The notes: a model not told the origin generated them from the letters alone. 6,555 nucleotides of DNA from Thermoflexales bacterium (GCA_015484715.1 WFUY01000201.1:1-6555); one strand, 5' to 3'; shown: positions 1 to 4,955, counted from the first letter of the stretch. Translations and numbers: made by a program.

Positions 1-656
1 GCTACCGGCTGATTGACTTCAAGCGGGACAAGGTTGGCATCCCGGCCAAGGTGACTTCCATAGAGTACGATCCCAACCGTTCGGCTCGCATCGCTTTGCT
101 GACCTACGCCGACGGGGAGAAGCGGTACATCATCGCCCCCCTGGGGCTGCGGGTGGGGGATACGGTGATGAGCGGCCCCGATGCGGAGATCCGGGTGGGC
201 AACGCGCTGCCCCTGGCCAACATCCCGTTGGGCACCCAGGTGCACAACGTGGAGCTCTATCCAGGCCGGGGGGGGCAGTTGGTGCGGGCGGCAGGGACCT
301 CGGCCCAGGTGCTGGCCAAAGAGGGGGGCTACGTCACCTTGCGCCTGCCCAGTGGCGAGGTACGGATGGTGCGCCAGGAGTGCATGGCGACCATCGGGCA
401 GGTGGGGAACGTGGAGCACGGCAACATCAAGCTGGGCAAGGCGGGCCGCAAGCGCTGGCTGGGTATCCGGCCCACCGTGCGCGGTTCGGCGATGAGCCCC
501 CGGGACCATCCCCACGGCGGGGGTGAGGGACGGGCACCCATCGGGCTGCCGGGACCCAAATCCCCGTGGGGGAAGCCCACCTTGGGGAAGAAGACCCGCC
601 GCAACAAGGCGACGGACAAATACATCATTCGACGGCGGGGGAAGCGCCGGCGCTAG
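1..656 (+). CDS. rplB: 50S ribosomal protein L2, 3' part (5' end outside the window)
   Basis: L2 binds 23S rRNA next to the peptidyl transferase centre and is needed for subunit association. The reading frame is open from base 3, giving 217 visible codons before the TAG at 654-656. The visible protein begins [10 protein letters not shown], which aligns near residue 61 of the roughly 273-residue E. coli protein, so about 60 N-terminal residues lie upstream. Family signatures are clear: [25 protein letters not shown], the HPHGGGEGR motif at about 507-533, and a basic tail ending RRRGKRRR. The HPHGGGEGR motif includes the histidine corresponding to E. coli His229, which is implicated in peptidyl transfer. 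The GTG at 51 falls inside a conserved part of L2 and is not the start. The gene is followed after 39 bases by rpsS, as in the standard S10 operon. Identification is secure; only the missing 5' end is unknown. Confidence 0.98.
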   Translation, partial: YRLIDFKRDKVGIPAKVTSIEYDPNRSARIALLTYADGEKRYIIAPLGLRVGDTVMSGPDAEIRVGNALPLANIPLGTQVHNVELYPGRGGQLVRAAGTSAQVLAKEGGYVTLRLPSGEVRMVRQECMATIGQVGNVEHGNIKLGKAGRKRWLGIRPTVRGSAMSPRDHPHGGGEGRAPIGLPGPKSPWGKPTLGKKTRRNKATDKYIIRRRGKRRR

Positions 657-695
657 GTTTAGGGATGAGGACGAGCGGAAAGGAGCCGGAGAACG

Positions 696-989
696 ATGTC
701 ACGGTCGCTGAAAAAGGGACCTTACGTAGACCCCAAGTTGGTCCGCAAGATCGAGGAGATGAACCGCCGAGGGGATAAGCGGGTGATCCGCACCTGGTCT
801 CGCGACTCCACCATCCTCCCCCAGATGGTGGGGCACACCATCGCCGTCCACGACGGTCGCCGGCACGTGCCCATCTACATCACCGAGACGATGGTGGGGC
901 ACAAGCTGGGGGAGTTTGCCCCCACCCGTACCTTCCGAGGGCACATCGTCAAGGAGAAGAAGACCAAAGCCCGCAAGAAGAAGCGGTAG
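696..989 (+). CDS. rpsS: 30S ribosomal protein S19
   Basis: S19 sits in the head of the 30S subunit, binds 16S rRNA with S13 and lies near the A-site tRNA. The protein has 97 residues, close to the usual 90 to 95. It has the expected [12 protein letters not shown] start, the central [20 protein letters not shown] segment (residues 33-52) and the [18 protein letters not shown] block (57-74). TRTFRGH (78-83 region) and a lysine/arginine-rich tail follow. The ATG at 696 is chosen because it begins the family N-terminus and is preceded by GGAAAGGAG at 677-685, ten bases upstream. It lies between rplB and rplV in canonical order, with no promoter-like sequence in the 39-base gap. It is therefore probably co-transcribed. 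Nothing unusual was seen. Confidence 0.98.
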   Translation: MSRSLKKGPYVDPKLVRKIEEMNRRGDKRVIRTWSRDSTILPQMVGHTIAVHDGRRHVPIYITETMVGHKLGEFAPTRTFRGHIVKEKKTKARKKKR

Positions 990-1012
990 GCGGGTAGAAG
1001 GGGAACGAGGCT

Positions 1013-1363
1013 ATGGAAGAGTTCAAGGTCCGGGCAGTGGCTCGATACATCCCGATGTCCCCCCAGAAAGTGCGCCGGGTTATTGACCAGGTGCGTGGGT
1101 TAGGGGCCGATGAGGCTCTGGAGTTGTTGCGCTTCATGCCCCAGGCGGCGGCACGGCCTGTGGCCAAGGTCATCCGTTCGGCCATCGCCAACGCCGAGGA
1201 TATTGGCCTGGTGCGGGAGGACCTCTACATCGCCGAGATTCGGGCCGATGATGGCCCCACCCGCAAGTGGCGGCGGTTCGGGGCCCGCGGTCGGTTCAAG
1301 CCCATTCTGAGGCGCTCTTGCCACATCACCGTCGTGCTGGCCGAAGAGGCCGAGGAAGTGTAA
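1013..1363 (+). CDS. rplV: 50S ribosomal protein L22
   Basis: L22 is an early-assembly 50S protein whose long beta-hairpin lines the peptide exit tunnel. The 116-residue protein shows the globular domain with [18 protein letters not shown] (residues 12-29) and [10 protein letters not shown] (53-62). The hairpin runs from about residue 80 to 106 and ends in [12 protein letters not shown] (100-111). The hairpin aligns to E. coli without gaps, but its tip reads [15 protein letters not shown], so E. coli Met82-Lys83-Arg84 become Arg-Lys-Trp. The E. coli deletion of those three residues is known to give erythromycin resistance. The start ATG at 1013 follows a GAAGGGG-like site at about 997-1003. 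The gene is 23 bases after rpsS and 19 bases before rpsC. Identification is secure; the tip substitution could simply be typical of the lineage. Confidence 0.97.
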   Translation: MEEFKVRAVARYIPMSPQKVRRVIDQVRGLGADEALELLRFMPQAAARPVAKVIRSAIANAEDIGLVREDLYIAEIRADDGPTRKWRRFGARGRFKPILRRSCHITVVLAEEAEEV

Positions 1364-1370
1364 GCGCGGT

Positions 1371-1377
1371 AAGGAGG
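1371..1377 (+). promoter_or_regulatory. Strong Shine-Dalgarno site fixing the TTG start of rpsC
   Basis: AAGGAGG matches the anti-SD end of 16S rRNA and lies 5 bases upstream of TTG at 1383-1385. No ATG or GTG in the right frame occurs near the conserved [13 protein letters not shown]-terminus, so this site supports a TTG start. Confidence 0.85.
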
Positions 1378-1382
1378 CAACG

Positions 1383-2045
1383 TTGGGACGCAAGGTACAT
1401 CCATACGGTTTCCGCCTGGGCGTCATCCGAGACTGGAAGGCCCACTGGTTCGCCGAGGGGAAGGAGTACAAGAAGCTGCTGGAGGAGGACCTGGCCATCC
1501 GGGACTACCTGGAAAAGCAGTTAGCTCAGGCCGGCCTCTCCAACGTGGAGATCGAGCGCTTCCCCAATCAGGTCCAGGTCACCATTTGGACCGCCAAGCC
1601 GGGTGTGGTCATCGGACGGCGGGGGGCGGCGGTGAAGCAACTGCGGCGCGACCTGGAGAAGATGACGGGGAAGGCGGTGAAGATCGAGGTGGAAGAGGTG
1701 ACCCAGCCGGACCTGGACGCCAAGCTGGTGGCCCGGAACATTGCGGCCCAACTGGAGCGGCGGATCTCCCACAGCCGGGCGATGAAGCAGGCAGTCCGCC
1801 AGGCGATGCGGGCGGGGGCCAAGGGCATCAAAGTGATGTGCAGCGGTCGTCTGGCCGGCGCCGAGATGGCCCGGCGCGAGTGGCAGATGGATGGCCGGGT
1901 GCCCCGCAACACGCTTCGGGCCGACATTGACTTCGCCCGGGCCGAGGCGCTCACCACCTTCGGGCGCATCGGCGTCAAGGTGTGGATCTACAAAGGAGAC
2001 GTGCTGCCGGAGGGTGAGCAAGAGGAGGAAGAAGCGGTTGCGTGA
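1383..2045 (+). CDS. rpsC: 30S ribosomal protein S3 (TTG start)
   Basis: S3 lies on the solvent side of the 30S head and helps form the mRNA entry channel. The 220-residue protein starts at TTG 1383, which gives the family N-terminus [13 protein letters not shown] type II KH domain carries the GxxG loop as GRRG at residues 78-81. The C-terminal domain contains [14 protein letters not shown] (154-167), TLRADIDFA (177-185) and [10 protein letters not shown] (197-206). Numbering matches E. coli without gaps through the core. At the mRNA-unwinding positions Arg131, Arg132 and Lys135 of E. coli, this protein has Ser131, Arg132 and Lys135. The C-terminus is short and acidic ([11 protein letters not shown]) where E. 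coli has a longer basic tail. The gene follows rplV by 19 bases and precedes rplP by 67 bases. Identification is secure. Confidence 0.97.
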   Translation: MGRKVHPYGFRLGVIRDWKAHWFAEGKEYKKLLEEDLAIRDYLEKQLAQAGLSNVEIERFPNQVQVTIWTAKPGVVIGRRGAAVKQLRRDLEKMTGKAVKIEVEEVTQPDLDAKLVARNIAAQLERRISHSRAMKQAVRQAMRAGAKGIKVMCSGRLAGAEMARREWQMDGRVPRNTLRADIDFARAEALTTFGRIGVKVWIYKGDVLPEGEQEEEEAVA

Positions 2046-2060
2046 GGGGGCGGGAGCAGG

Positions 2061-2099
2061 TGCTATCGTCCTGGTGCCATTTCTCTGATCAGCATAGCA
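2061..2099 (+). other. Weak inverted repeat touching the rplP ribosome binding site
   Basis: TGCTAT at 2061-2066 is the exact reverse complement of ATAGCA at 2094-2099, separated by 27 bases. The right arm ends at the first base of the AGGAG site (2099-2103) used by rplP. A 6-base stem with a long loop is weak, so this may be chance. It is recorded because it lies in the longest gap of the left half of the cluster. Confidence 0.25.
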
Positions 2100-2112
2100 G
2101 GAGCGTCATACG

Positions 2113-2538
2113 ATGTTGATGCCAAAGCGCGTGAAATATCGGAAGCAGATGCGGGGCAGGATGAAGGGCCGGGCCTCGCGGGGGGTGGAGGTCTCCTTTG
2201 GGGAGTACGGCCTGCAGGCCCTGGAGCCGGCCTGGATCACCAGCCGGCAGATCGAGGCCGCCCGGCGTGCCATCGTCCGCTATGTGAAGCGGCGCGGCAA
2301 GGTCTGGATCCGCATCTTCCCCGACAAGCCGGTGACCAAGAAGCCGGCCGAGACCCGGATGGGGAAGGGGAAGGGCTCTGTGGACCACTGGGTCGCCGTG
2401 GTGAAGCCGGGCCGCATCCTCTTCGAGATCGCCGGCGTCTCCGAAGAGGCAGCACGAGAGGCCATGCGCCTGGCTTCTCACAAGCTTCCCATCAAAACCC
2501 AGTTCGTCACTCGCCACGACGTGGGGACGGAGGAGTAA
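2113..2538 (+). CDS. rplP: 50S ribosomal protein L16
   Basis: L16 binds 23S rRNA near the A site, contacts tRNA and is needed late in 50S assembly. The protein has 141 residues against about 136 in E. coli. It begins [11 protein letters not shown] and contains [16 protein letters not shown] (28-43), IEAARRAI (47-54) and [20 protein letters not shown] (63-82). [19 protein letters not shown] (82-100) and [13 protein letters not shown] (120-132) follow. Arg82 corresponds to E. coli Arg81, the residue hydroxylated there by the oxygenase YcfD (RoxA); no such enzyme is visible here. The start ATG at 2113 has AGGAG at 2099-2103, nine bases upstream, and gives the conserved N-terminus. The stop is only 2 bases before the rpmC start, so translation of the two is probably coupled. 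Identification is secure. Confidence 0.98.
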   Translation: MLMPKRVKYRKQMRGRMKGRASRGVEVSFGEYGLQALEPAWITSRQIEAARRAIVRYVKRRGKVWIRIFPDKPVTKKPAETRMGKGKGSVDHWVAVVKPGRILFEIAGVSEEAAREAMRLASHKLPIKTQFVTRHDVGTEE

Positions 2539-2540
2539 AA

Positions 2541-2774
2541 ATGCACGCGCGAGAGATTCGGGCGATGACGACCGAGGAGATCGAGGCCCATCTGGACGAG
2601 GCCTATCAGCGCCTCTTCCGGCTTCGCTTCGATTGGGCAGCAGGGCAGCTCCGCGACAACAACCAGATCCGGGCCGTGAAGCGGGATATTGCCCGGATGA
2701 AGACCATTCTGCGGGAGCGCGAACTGGCGGCAATGATGGCCGCCTGGCAGGAAGATGAGGGTGAGGAGGCATGA
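2541..2774 (+). CDS. rpmC: 50S ribosomal protein L29
   Basis: L29 is a small helical 50S protein beside the tunnel exit, where with L23 it contributes to the docking site for trigger factor and the signal recognition particle. The 77-residue protein has the family pattern: [19 protein letters not shown] (3-21), then a long helix with [20 protein letters not shown] (25-44) and [12 protein letters not shown] (50-61). It is longer than the 63-residue E. coli protein because of an acidic C-terminal extension ([11 protein letters not shown]). Its ribosome binding site GGAGGAG (2529-2535) lies inside the last codons of rplP, and the start ATG at 2541 follows the rplP stop by 2 bases. Its TGA stop overlaps the rpsQ start as ATGA. 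Both arrangements suggest translational coupling in the order L16, L29, S17. Confidence 0.97.
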   Translation: MHAREIRAMTTEEIEAHLDEAYQRLFRLRFDWAAGQLRDNNQIRAVKRDIARMKTILRERELAAMMAAWQEDEGEEA

Positions 2775-3022
2775 AGAAGCGACGCAAGCGCCTGGTGGGT
2801 CGTGTCGTCAGCGACAAGATGGACAAGACCGTCGTCGTGCAGGTGGAGCGGATGAAGCGCCATCCCTTGTACGGCAAGGTGGTGCGGATCCGCAAGAAGT
2901 ACAAGGCTCACGACGAGGAGAACGCCTGCCGGGAAGGTGATCTGGTGCGCATCGTGGAATCGCGCCCCATCAGCAAGGAGAAACGCTGGGTGGTCGAGGC
3001 GATCCTGGAGCGGGCCCGCTGA
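2771..3022 (+). CDS. rpsQ: 30S ribosomal protein S17
   Basis: S17 is a primary 16S rRNA binding protein of the 30S body with an OB-fold. The 83-residue protein begins [20 protein letters not shown] and continues with [20 protein letters not shown] (25-44). [20 protein letters not shown] (47-66) and [13 protein letters not shown] (67-79) complete the OB-fold pattern. The start ATG at 2771 overlaps the rpmC stop by four bases (ATGA). GAGGAGG at 2763-2769 is only one base from the start, so either the upstream GAGGGTG (2757-2763) or re-initiation after rpmC probably drives translation. This is the last gene before a 181-base gap. In E. coli rpsQ is the last gene of the S10 operon, so the gap falls at the same boundary. 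Identification is secure. Confidence 0.97.
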   Translation: MKKRRKRLVGRVVSDKMDKTVVVQVERMKRHPLYGKVVRIRKKYKAHDEENACREGDLVRIVESRPISKEKRWVVEAILERAR

Positions 3023-3032
3023 GGAGCATGAG

Positions 3033-3084
3033 CCGGCCCCTCGGCCCCCCCTCGCCGGAAGGGGCGGGGTGCTGGAGGGGCCGG
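3033..3084 (+). other. GC-rich inverted repeat after rpsQ
   Basis: CCGGCCCCTC at 3033-3042 is the exact reverse complement of GAGGGGCCGG at 3075-3084. The 32-base interior is itself rich in C-runs (3045-3051) followed by G-runs (3061-3069), so a long, very stable branched or extended hairpin could form. It begins about 10 bases after the rpsQ stop. No T-run follows, so it is not a standard intrinsic terminator. It could protect the 3' end of an S10 transcript, pause polymerase or be part of a repeat element. Confidence 0.65.
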
Positions 3085-3111
3085 AGGCTGGGAGAAGGTG
3101 TCGTTCAGAAG

Positions 3112-3167
3112 TGTGGGAGGAATCCGAAAAGCCTTGGCCGTAGGGGGTGGGATGCTCCCACAGTTTT
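3112..3167 (+). promoter_or_regulatory. Candidate competing-hairpin (attenuator-like) element upstream of rplN
   Basis: CTCCCACA at 3155-3162 is the exact reverse complement of TGTGGGAG at 3112-3119. Part of it (TCCCAC, 3156-3161) also pairs with the nearer GTGGGA at 3147-3152 across the 3-base loop TGC. The two pairings exclude each other. The short hairpin is followed by AG and then TTTT at 3164-3167, a weak terminator-like arrangement. The position between the S10-like and spc-like gene groups would suit partial termination or readthrough control. The short T-run and 6-base stem make function uncertain; it may instead be the ends of a palindromic repeat element. Confidence 0.35.
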
Positions 3168-3203
3168 GGACGGTACCTGGGGAAGGACGGAAGGAGGACG
3201 ACG

Positions 3204-3575
3204 ATGATTCAGCAAGAGAGCCGGCTGCGCGTGGCCGATAACACCGGTGCCAAGGAGATCCTGGTGATTCGGGTGTTGGGAGGGTCCAAGCGGCGCTACG
3301 GTCGGGTGGGCGACGTGGTCGTTGCCACGGTGAAGCAGGCCACCCCCACGGGCTCGGTGAAGAAGAGCGACATCGTGCGGGCCGTCATCGTGCGCACCGC
3401 CAAAGAGTACCGCCGGCCCGATGGCTCCTACATCCGGTTCGACGATAACGCAGCGGTCATCCTGGATGGGTACACGCGGAATCCCAAGGGGACGCGCATC
3501 TTCGGCCCCGTGGCCCGGGAACTGCGGGACAAGGGCTTCACGAAGATCGTCTCCCTGGCTCCAGAAGTCCTGTGA
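3204..3575 (+). CDS. rplN: 50S ribosomal protein L14
   Basis: L14 binds 23S rRNA at the subunit interface, forms an intersubunit bridge with 16S rRNA and is the contact for the silencing factor RsfS where that is present. Starting at ATG 3204, the protein has 123 residues, the same length as in E. coli. Motifs include the start [35 protein letters not shown] (21-37), [17 protein letters not shown] (71-87), [13 protein letters not shown] (96-108) and the final [10 protein letters not shown]. An in-frame ATG at 3147 would add 19 residues with no family match, while the chosen ATG has AAGGAGG at 3191-3197, six bases away. In E. coli rplN is the first gene of the spc operon, and here too it follows a long gap. 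No convincing promoter was seen in that gap. rplX follows after 14 bases. Confidence 0.98.
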   Translation: MIQQESRLRVADNTGAKEILVIRVLGGSKRRYGRVGDVVVATVKQATPTGSVKKSDIVRAVIVRTAKEYRRPDGSYIRFDDNAAVILDGYTRNPKGTRIFGPVARELRDKGFTKIVSLAPEVL

Positions 3576-3589
3576 GGTAGGTAGGGGAT

Positions 3590-3949
3590 ATGGCCAGAAG
3601 ACGGAAGGACGAGAAGAAGCGACGCCGGTTGCGGGTGAAGAAGGGGGACACGGTGCTGGTGATCAGCGGCGATGATCGGGGCCGGCGCGGCACCATCCTC
3701 CGGACGATCCCCAAGGAAGAGCGGGTGGTGGTGCAGGGGGTCAACATCGTCAAGAAGCACCAGCGGCCCATCCAGGCCGGTCGGGGCCAGGTCCGCGCGG
3801 GCATCATCGAGTTCGAGGCCCCCATCCACGTCTCCAACGTGATGTTGGTCTGCCCCACCTGTGGGGAGGCCACCCGCGTGGGCTATCGCTTCAACGAAGA
3901 GGGCCGGAAGGTCCGCTACTGCAAGCTTTGCGAGGCGGATATTGACTAA
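3590..3949 (+). CDS. rplX: 50S ribosomal protein L24 with a four-cysteine zinc-ribbon-like motif
   Basis: L24 is an assembly-initiating 50S protein that binds the 5' domain of 23S rRNA near the tunnel exit. The 119-residue protein has a basic N-terminal extension (MARRRKDEKKRRRLR). A KOW motif follows (VKKGDTVLVISGDDRGRRG, 16-34), then VQGVNIVKKHQRP (48-60) and IIEFEAPIHVSNVML (72-86). It then carries CPTC (Cys88, Cys91) and CKLC (Cys111, Cys114), a pair of CxxC motifs able to bind zinc. E. coli L24 lacks these cysteines, but many other bacteria have them. The start ATG at 3590 is preceded by a loose SD region (GAGGTAGGTAGGGG from 3574) that overlaps the rplN stop. The gene is followed by the longest repeat-bearing gap in the window. 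Identification is secure; zinc binding is inferred from the motif. Confidence 0.97.
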   Translation: MARRRKDEKKRRRLRVKKGDTVLVISGDDRGRRGTILRTIPKEERVVVQGVNIVKKHQRPIQAGRGQVRAGIIEFEAPIHVSNVMLVCPTCGEATRVGYRFNEEGRKVRYCKLCEADID

Positions 3950-3962
3950 TGGTGGGCCGTTG

Positions 3963-3996
3963 GAGCCTTTCGGCCCTGGAAGGGCCTCCTACACCG
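3963..3996 (+). repeat. 34-base direct repeat, copy 1, with internal hairpin
   Basis: This 34-base unit begins GAGCCTTTCGG and ends CCTCCTACACCG, and is identical to the unit at 4004-4037 (start-to-start period 41 bases). Inside it GGCCCT (3972-3977) and AGGGCC (3981-3986) form a perfect 6-base stem with loop GGA. Its right end, with the 7-base linker, forms a second stem: CTCCTACAC (3986-3994) with GTGTAAGAG (3998-4006), with one mismatch. It lies 13 bases after the rplX stop and is non-coding. Confidence 0.9.
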
Positions 3997-4003
3997 GGTG
4001 TAA

Positions 4004-4037
4004 GAGCCTTTCGGCCCTGGAAGGGCCTCCTACACCG
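4004..4037 (+). repeat. 34-base direct repeat, copy 2
   Basis: This is a perfect copy of 3963-3996, with the same GGCCCT/AGGGCC stem at 4013-4018 and 4022-4027. Its CCTCCTACA arm (4026-4034) is complementary to TGTAGGAGG at 4061-4069, as is the same arm in copy 1. Identity over 34 bases, with differing flanks on both sides, points to a recent local duplication or to concerted maintenance. Confidence 0.9.
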
Positions 4038-4039
4038 CC

Positions 4040-4076
4040 GGAAGGGCCTTCTACGCCGGATGTAGGAGGGCTTTCC
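4040..4076 (+). repeat. Degenerate third repeat copy forming a long near-perfect hairpin
   Basis: Bases 4040-4059 match 3978-3997 of copy 1 at 18 of 20 positions. Arms at 4040-4055 and 4061-4076 pair with a single G/G mismatch (4046/4070) and a few G-U wobbles around the loop CCGGA (4056-4060). The last six stem bases before the downstream flank (GGGCTT, 4068-4073) can instead pair with AAGCCC at 4079-4084 across a 5-base loop, giving a competing smaller hairpin. No T-run follows, so a terminator is unlikely. Confidence 0.75.
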
Positions 4077-4125
4077 TGAAGCCCAACTTAGGATGCTGGA
4101 ACGCTACGTAGAGGAGTGAGGCGCA

Positions 4126-4668
4126 ATGCCACGGTTGAAGGAGCGGTACCGCCAGGACGTGGTACCGGCGATGATGAAAGAGTTCGGCTACAAAAACGTG
4201 ATGCAGGTTCCCCGCGTGGAGAAGGTCGTGGTCAACGTGGGGGTGGGCGAGGCGTTGGACAATCCCAAGGCGCTGGACCACACCGTGCAGGACATTGCCA
4301 CCATCACCGGTCAGAAGCCGATCGTCACCCGGGCCCGGAAGTCCATCGCCGGTTTCAAACTGCGGGCCGGTCGTGCCATCGGTGTCAAGGTCACCCTGCG
4401 CGGCCAGCGAATGTACGACTTCCTCGACCGGCTCTTCAACGTGACCCTGCCTCGGCAGCGCGACTTTCGGGGGGTCTCCCCGGATTCCTTTGACGGTCGG
4501 GGCAACTACACCTTGGGGCTCCGGGAGCAGTTGGTCTGGCCGGAGATTGACTACGACCAGATTGACAAGGTGCGGGGCATGGAGATCACCATCGTCACCA
4601 CGGCCAAGACCGATGAGGAAGGGCGGCGGTTGCTGGAACTGATGGGCATGCCCTTCCGACGCGCGTGA
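4126..4668 (+). CDS. rplE: 50S ribosomal protein L5
   Basis: L5 binds 5S rRNA together with L18, sits in the central protuberance and touches P-site tRNA. The 180-residue protein matches the usual length of about 179. Motifs are [36 protein letters not shown] (28-43), [20 protein letters not shown] (61-80), [20 protein letters not shown] (116-135) and PEIDYD (139-144). The ATG at 4126 gives the family N-terminus and is preceded by GAGGAG (4111-4116, nine bases away), with a second GAGG at 4118-4121. It follows a 176-base gap full of repeats. In E. coli the S8 repressor acts at the rplE translation start of the spc message; here a hairpin occupies codons 7-14, but no S8 recognition core was identified. 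Identification is secure. Confidence 0.98.
   Translation: MPRLKERYRQDVVPAMMKEFGYKNVMQVPRVEKVVVNVGVGEALDNPKALDHTVQDIATITGQKPIVTRARKSIAGFKLRAGRAIGVKVTLRGQRMYDFLDRLFNVTLPRQRDFRGVSPDSFDGRGNYTLGLREQLVWPEIDYDQIDKVRGMEITIVTTAKTDEEGRRLLELMGMPFRRA
4144..4167 (+). promoter_or_regulatory. Stem-loop within the first codons of rplE
   Basis: CGGTACC (4144-4150) and GGTACCG (4161-4167) are exact reverse complements. Two further pairs (G-U, then C-G) extend the stem to 9, leaving the loop CAGGAC (4153-4158). It starts 18 bases after the rplE start codon, close to where S8 acts on E. coli spc mRNA. The match is positional only: the helix lacks an obvious internal bulge like that of the S8 site, and both arms are coding. 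Confidence 0.3.
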
Positions 4669-4720
4669 GCGGGAACCTGGAGAGGGACCGGTCGTAACCG
4701 TTCGCAACGTTGAGCCAGCA

Positions 4721-4727
4721 AGGGAGG
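4721..4727 (+). promoter_or_regulatory. Ribosome binding site fixing the GTG start of rpsZ
   Basis: AGGGAGG lies 4 bases upstream of GTG at 4732. The GTG gives the family N-terminus MARKCMIY. The next in-frame ATG (4747) would remove the first five residues and lacks its own SD. Confidence 0.75.
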
Positions 4728-4731
4728 ACCT

Positions 4732-4914
4732 GTGGCAAGGAAATGCATGATCTACCGGGAAAAACGGCGCAAGTATAAGGTTCGTGTGCGGAACCGCTGC
4801 ATCCGGTGCGGGCGGCCCCGGGGGTACATCCGCCGCTTCCAACTGTGCCGGATCTGCTTCCGGGAGCTGGCCCTGGAAGGGGTGATCCCCGGCGTGACCA
4901 AGGCCAGCTGGTAG
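4732..4914 (+). CDS. rpsZ: 30S ribosomal protein S14, zinc-binding type Z (GTG start)
   Basis: S14 sits in the 30S head and is needed for late 30S assembly. At 60 residues this is the short zinc form, typically 61 residues, not the roughly 100-residue cysteine-free form found in E. coli. The zinc site is visible as CIRC (Cys23, Cys26) and CRIC (Cys39, Cys42), followed by the conserved [18 protein letters not shown] end. The start is GTG 4732, supported by the family N-terminus and a close SD. The gene lies between rplE and rpsH, as in most bacteria. The gaps on both sides (63 and 91 bases) are longer than usual for this cluster. With the four-cysteine L24, it makes this ribosome carry at least two probable zinc sites. 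Many genomes with this form also have a zinc-free copy elsewhere, which cannot be judged here. Confidence 0.97.
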   Translation: MARKCMIYREKRRKYKVRVRNRCIRCGRPRGYIRRFQLCRICFRELALEGVIPGVTKASW

Positions 4915-4926
4915 GCCCGGGGCGGA

Positions 4927-4955
4927 GGGCCCGGATCGGGCATGATCCGGTGCCT
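4927..4955 (+). other. Hairpin between rpsZ and rpsH
   Basis: CCGGATC (4931-4937) and GATCCGG (4944-4950) form a perfect 7-base stem with loop GGGCAT. Allowing one bulged T (4951), the stem extends by four more pairs to 4927 and 4955. No T-run follows, so it is not an intrinsic terminator. It could be an RNA-stability or regulatory structure; S8, the next gene product, is a known autoregulator elsewhere. No S8 motif was verified. Confidence 0.5.

Noticed and set aside
51..53. GTG at 51 as start of rplB
   Set aside because: The frame is open to the left edge and bases 3-50 encode conserved L2 sequence ([10 protein letters not shown]), so the true start is outside the window.
2089..2904. Antisense open frame (271 codons) opposite rplP, rpmC and rpsQ
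   Set aside because: Same reasons: shadow of conserved genes, composition-biased, no SD or domain.
3164..3190. Possible promoter (TTGGAC) upstream of rplN
   Set aside because: No recognisable -10 hexamer at proper spacing; the stretch is G-rich.
3147..3203. Upstream ATG start for rplN, adding 19 residues
   Set aside because: L14 starts MIQxES in the family, the shorter form has exactly the usual 123 residues, and a strong SD precedes ATG 3204.
3943..3971. Possible -35 (TTGACT) at the end of rplX for a promoter driving rplE
   Set aside because: It lies in rplX codons and no TATAAT-like -10 exists at 16-18 bases distance.
3963..4059. Repeats considered as a CRISPR array
   Set aside because: Only two full copies, a 7-base linker instead of a 30-40 base spacer, internal palindromes of REP type, and no cas genes.
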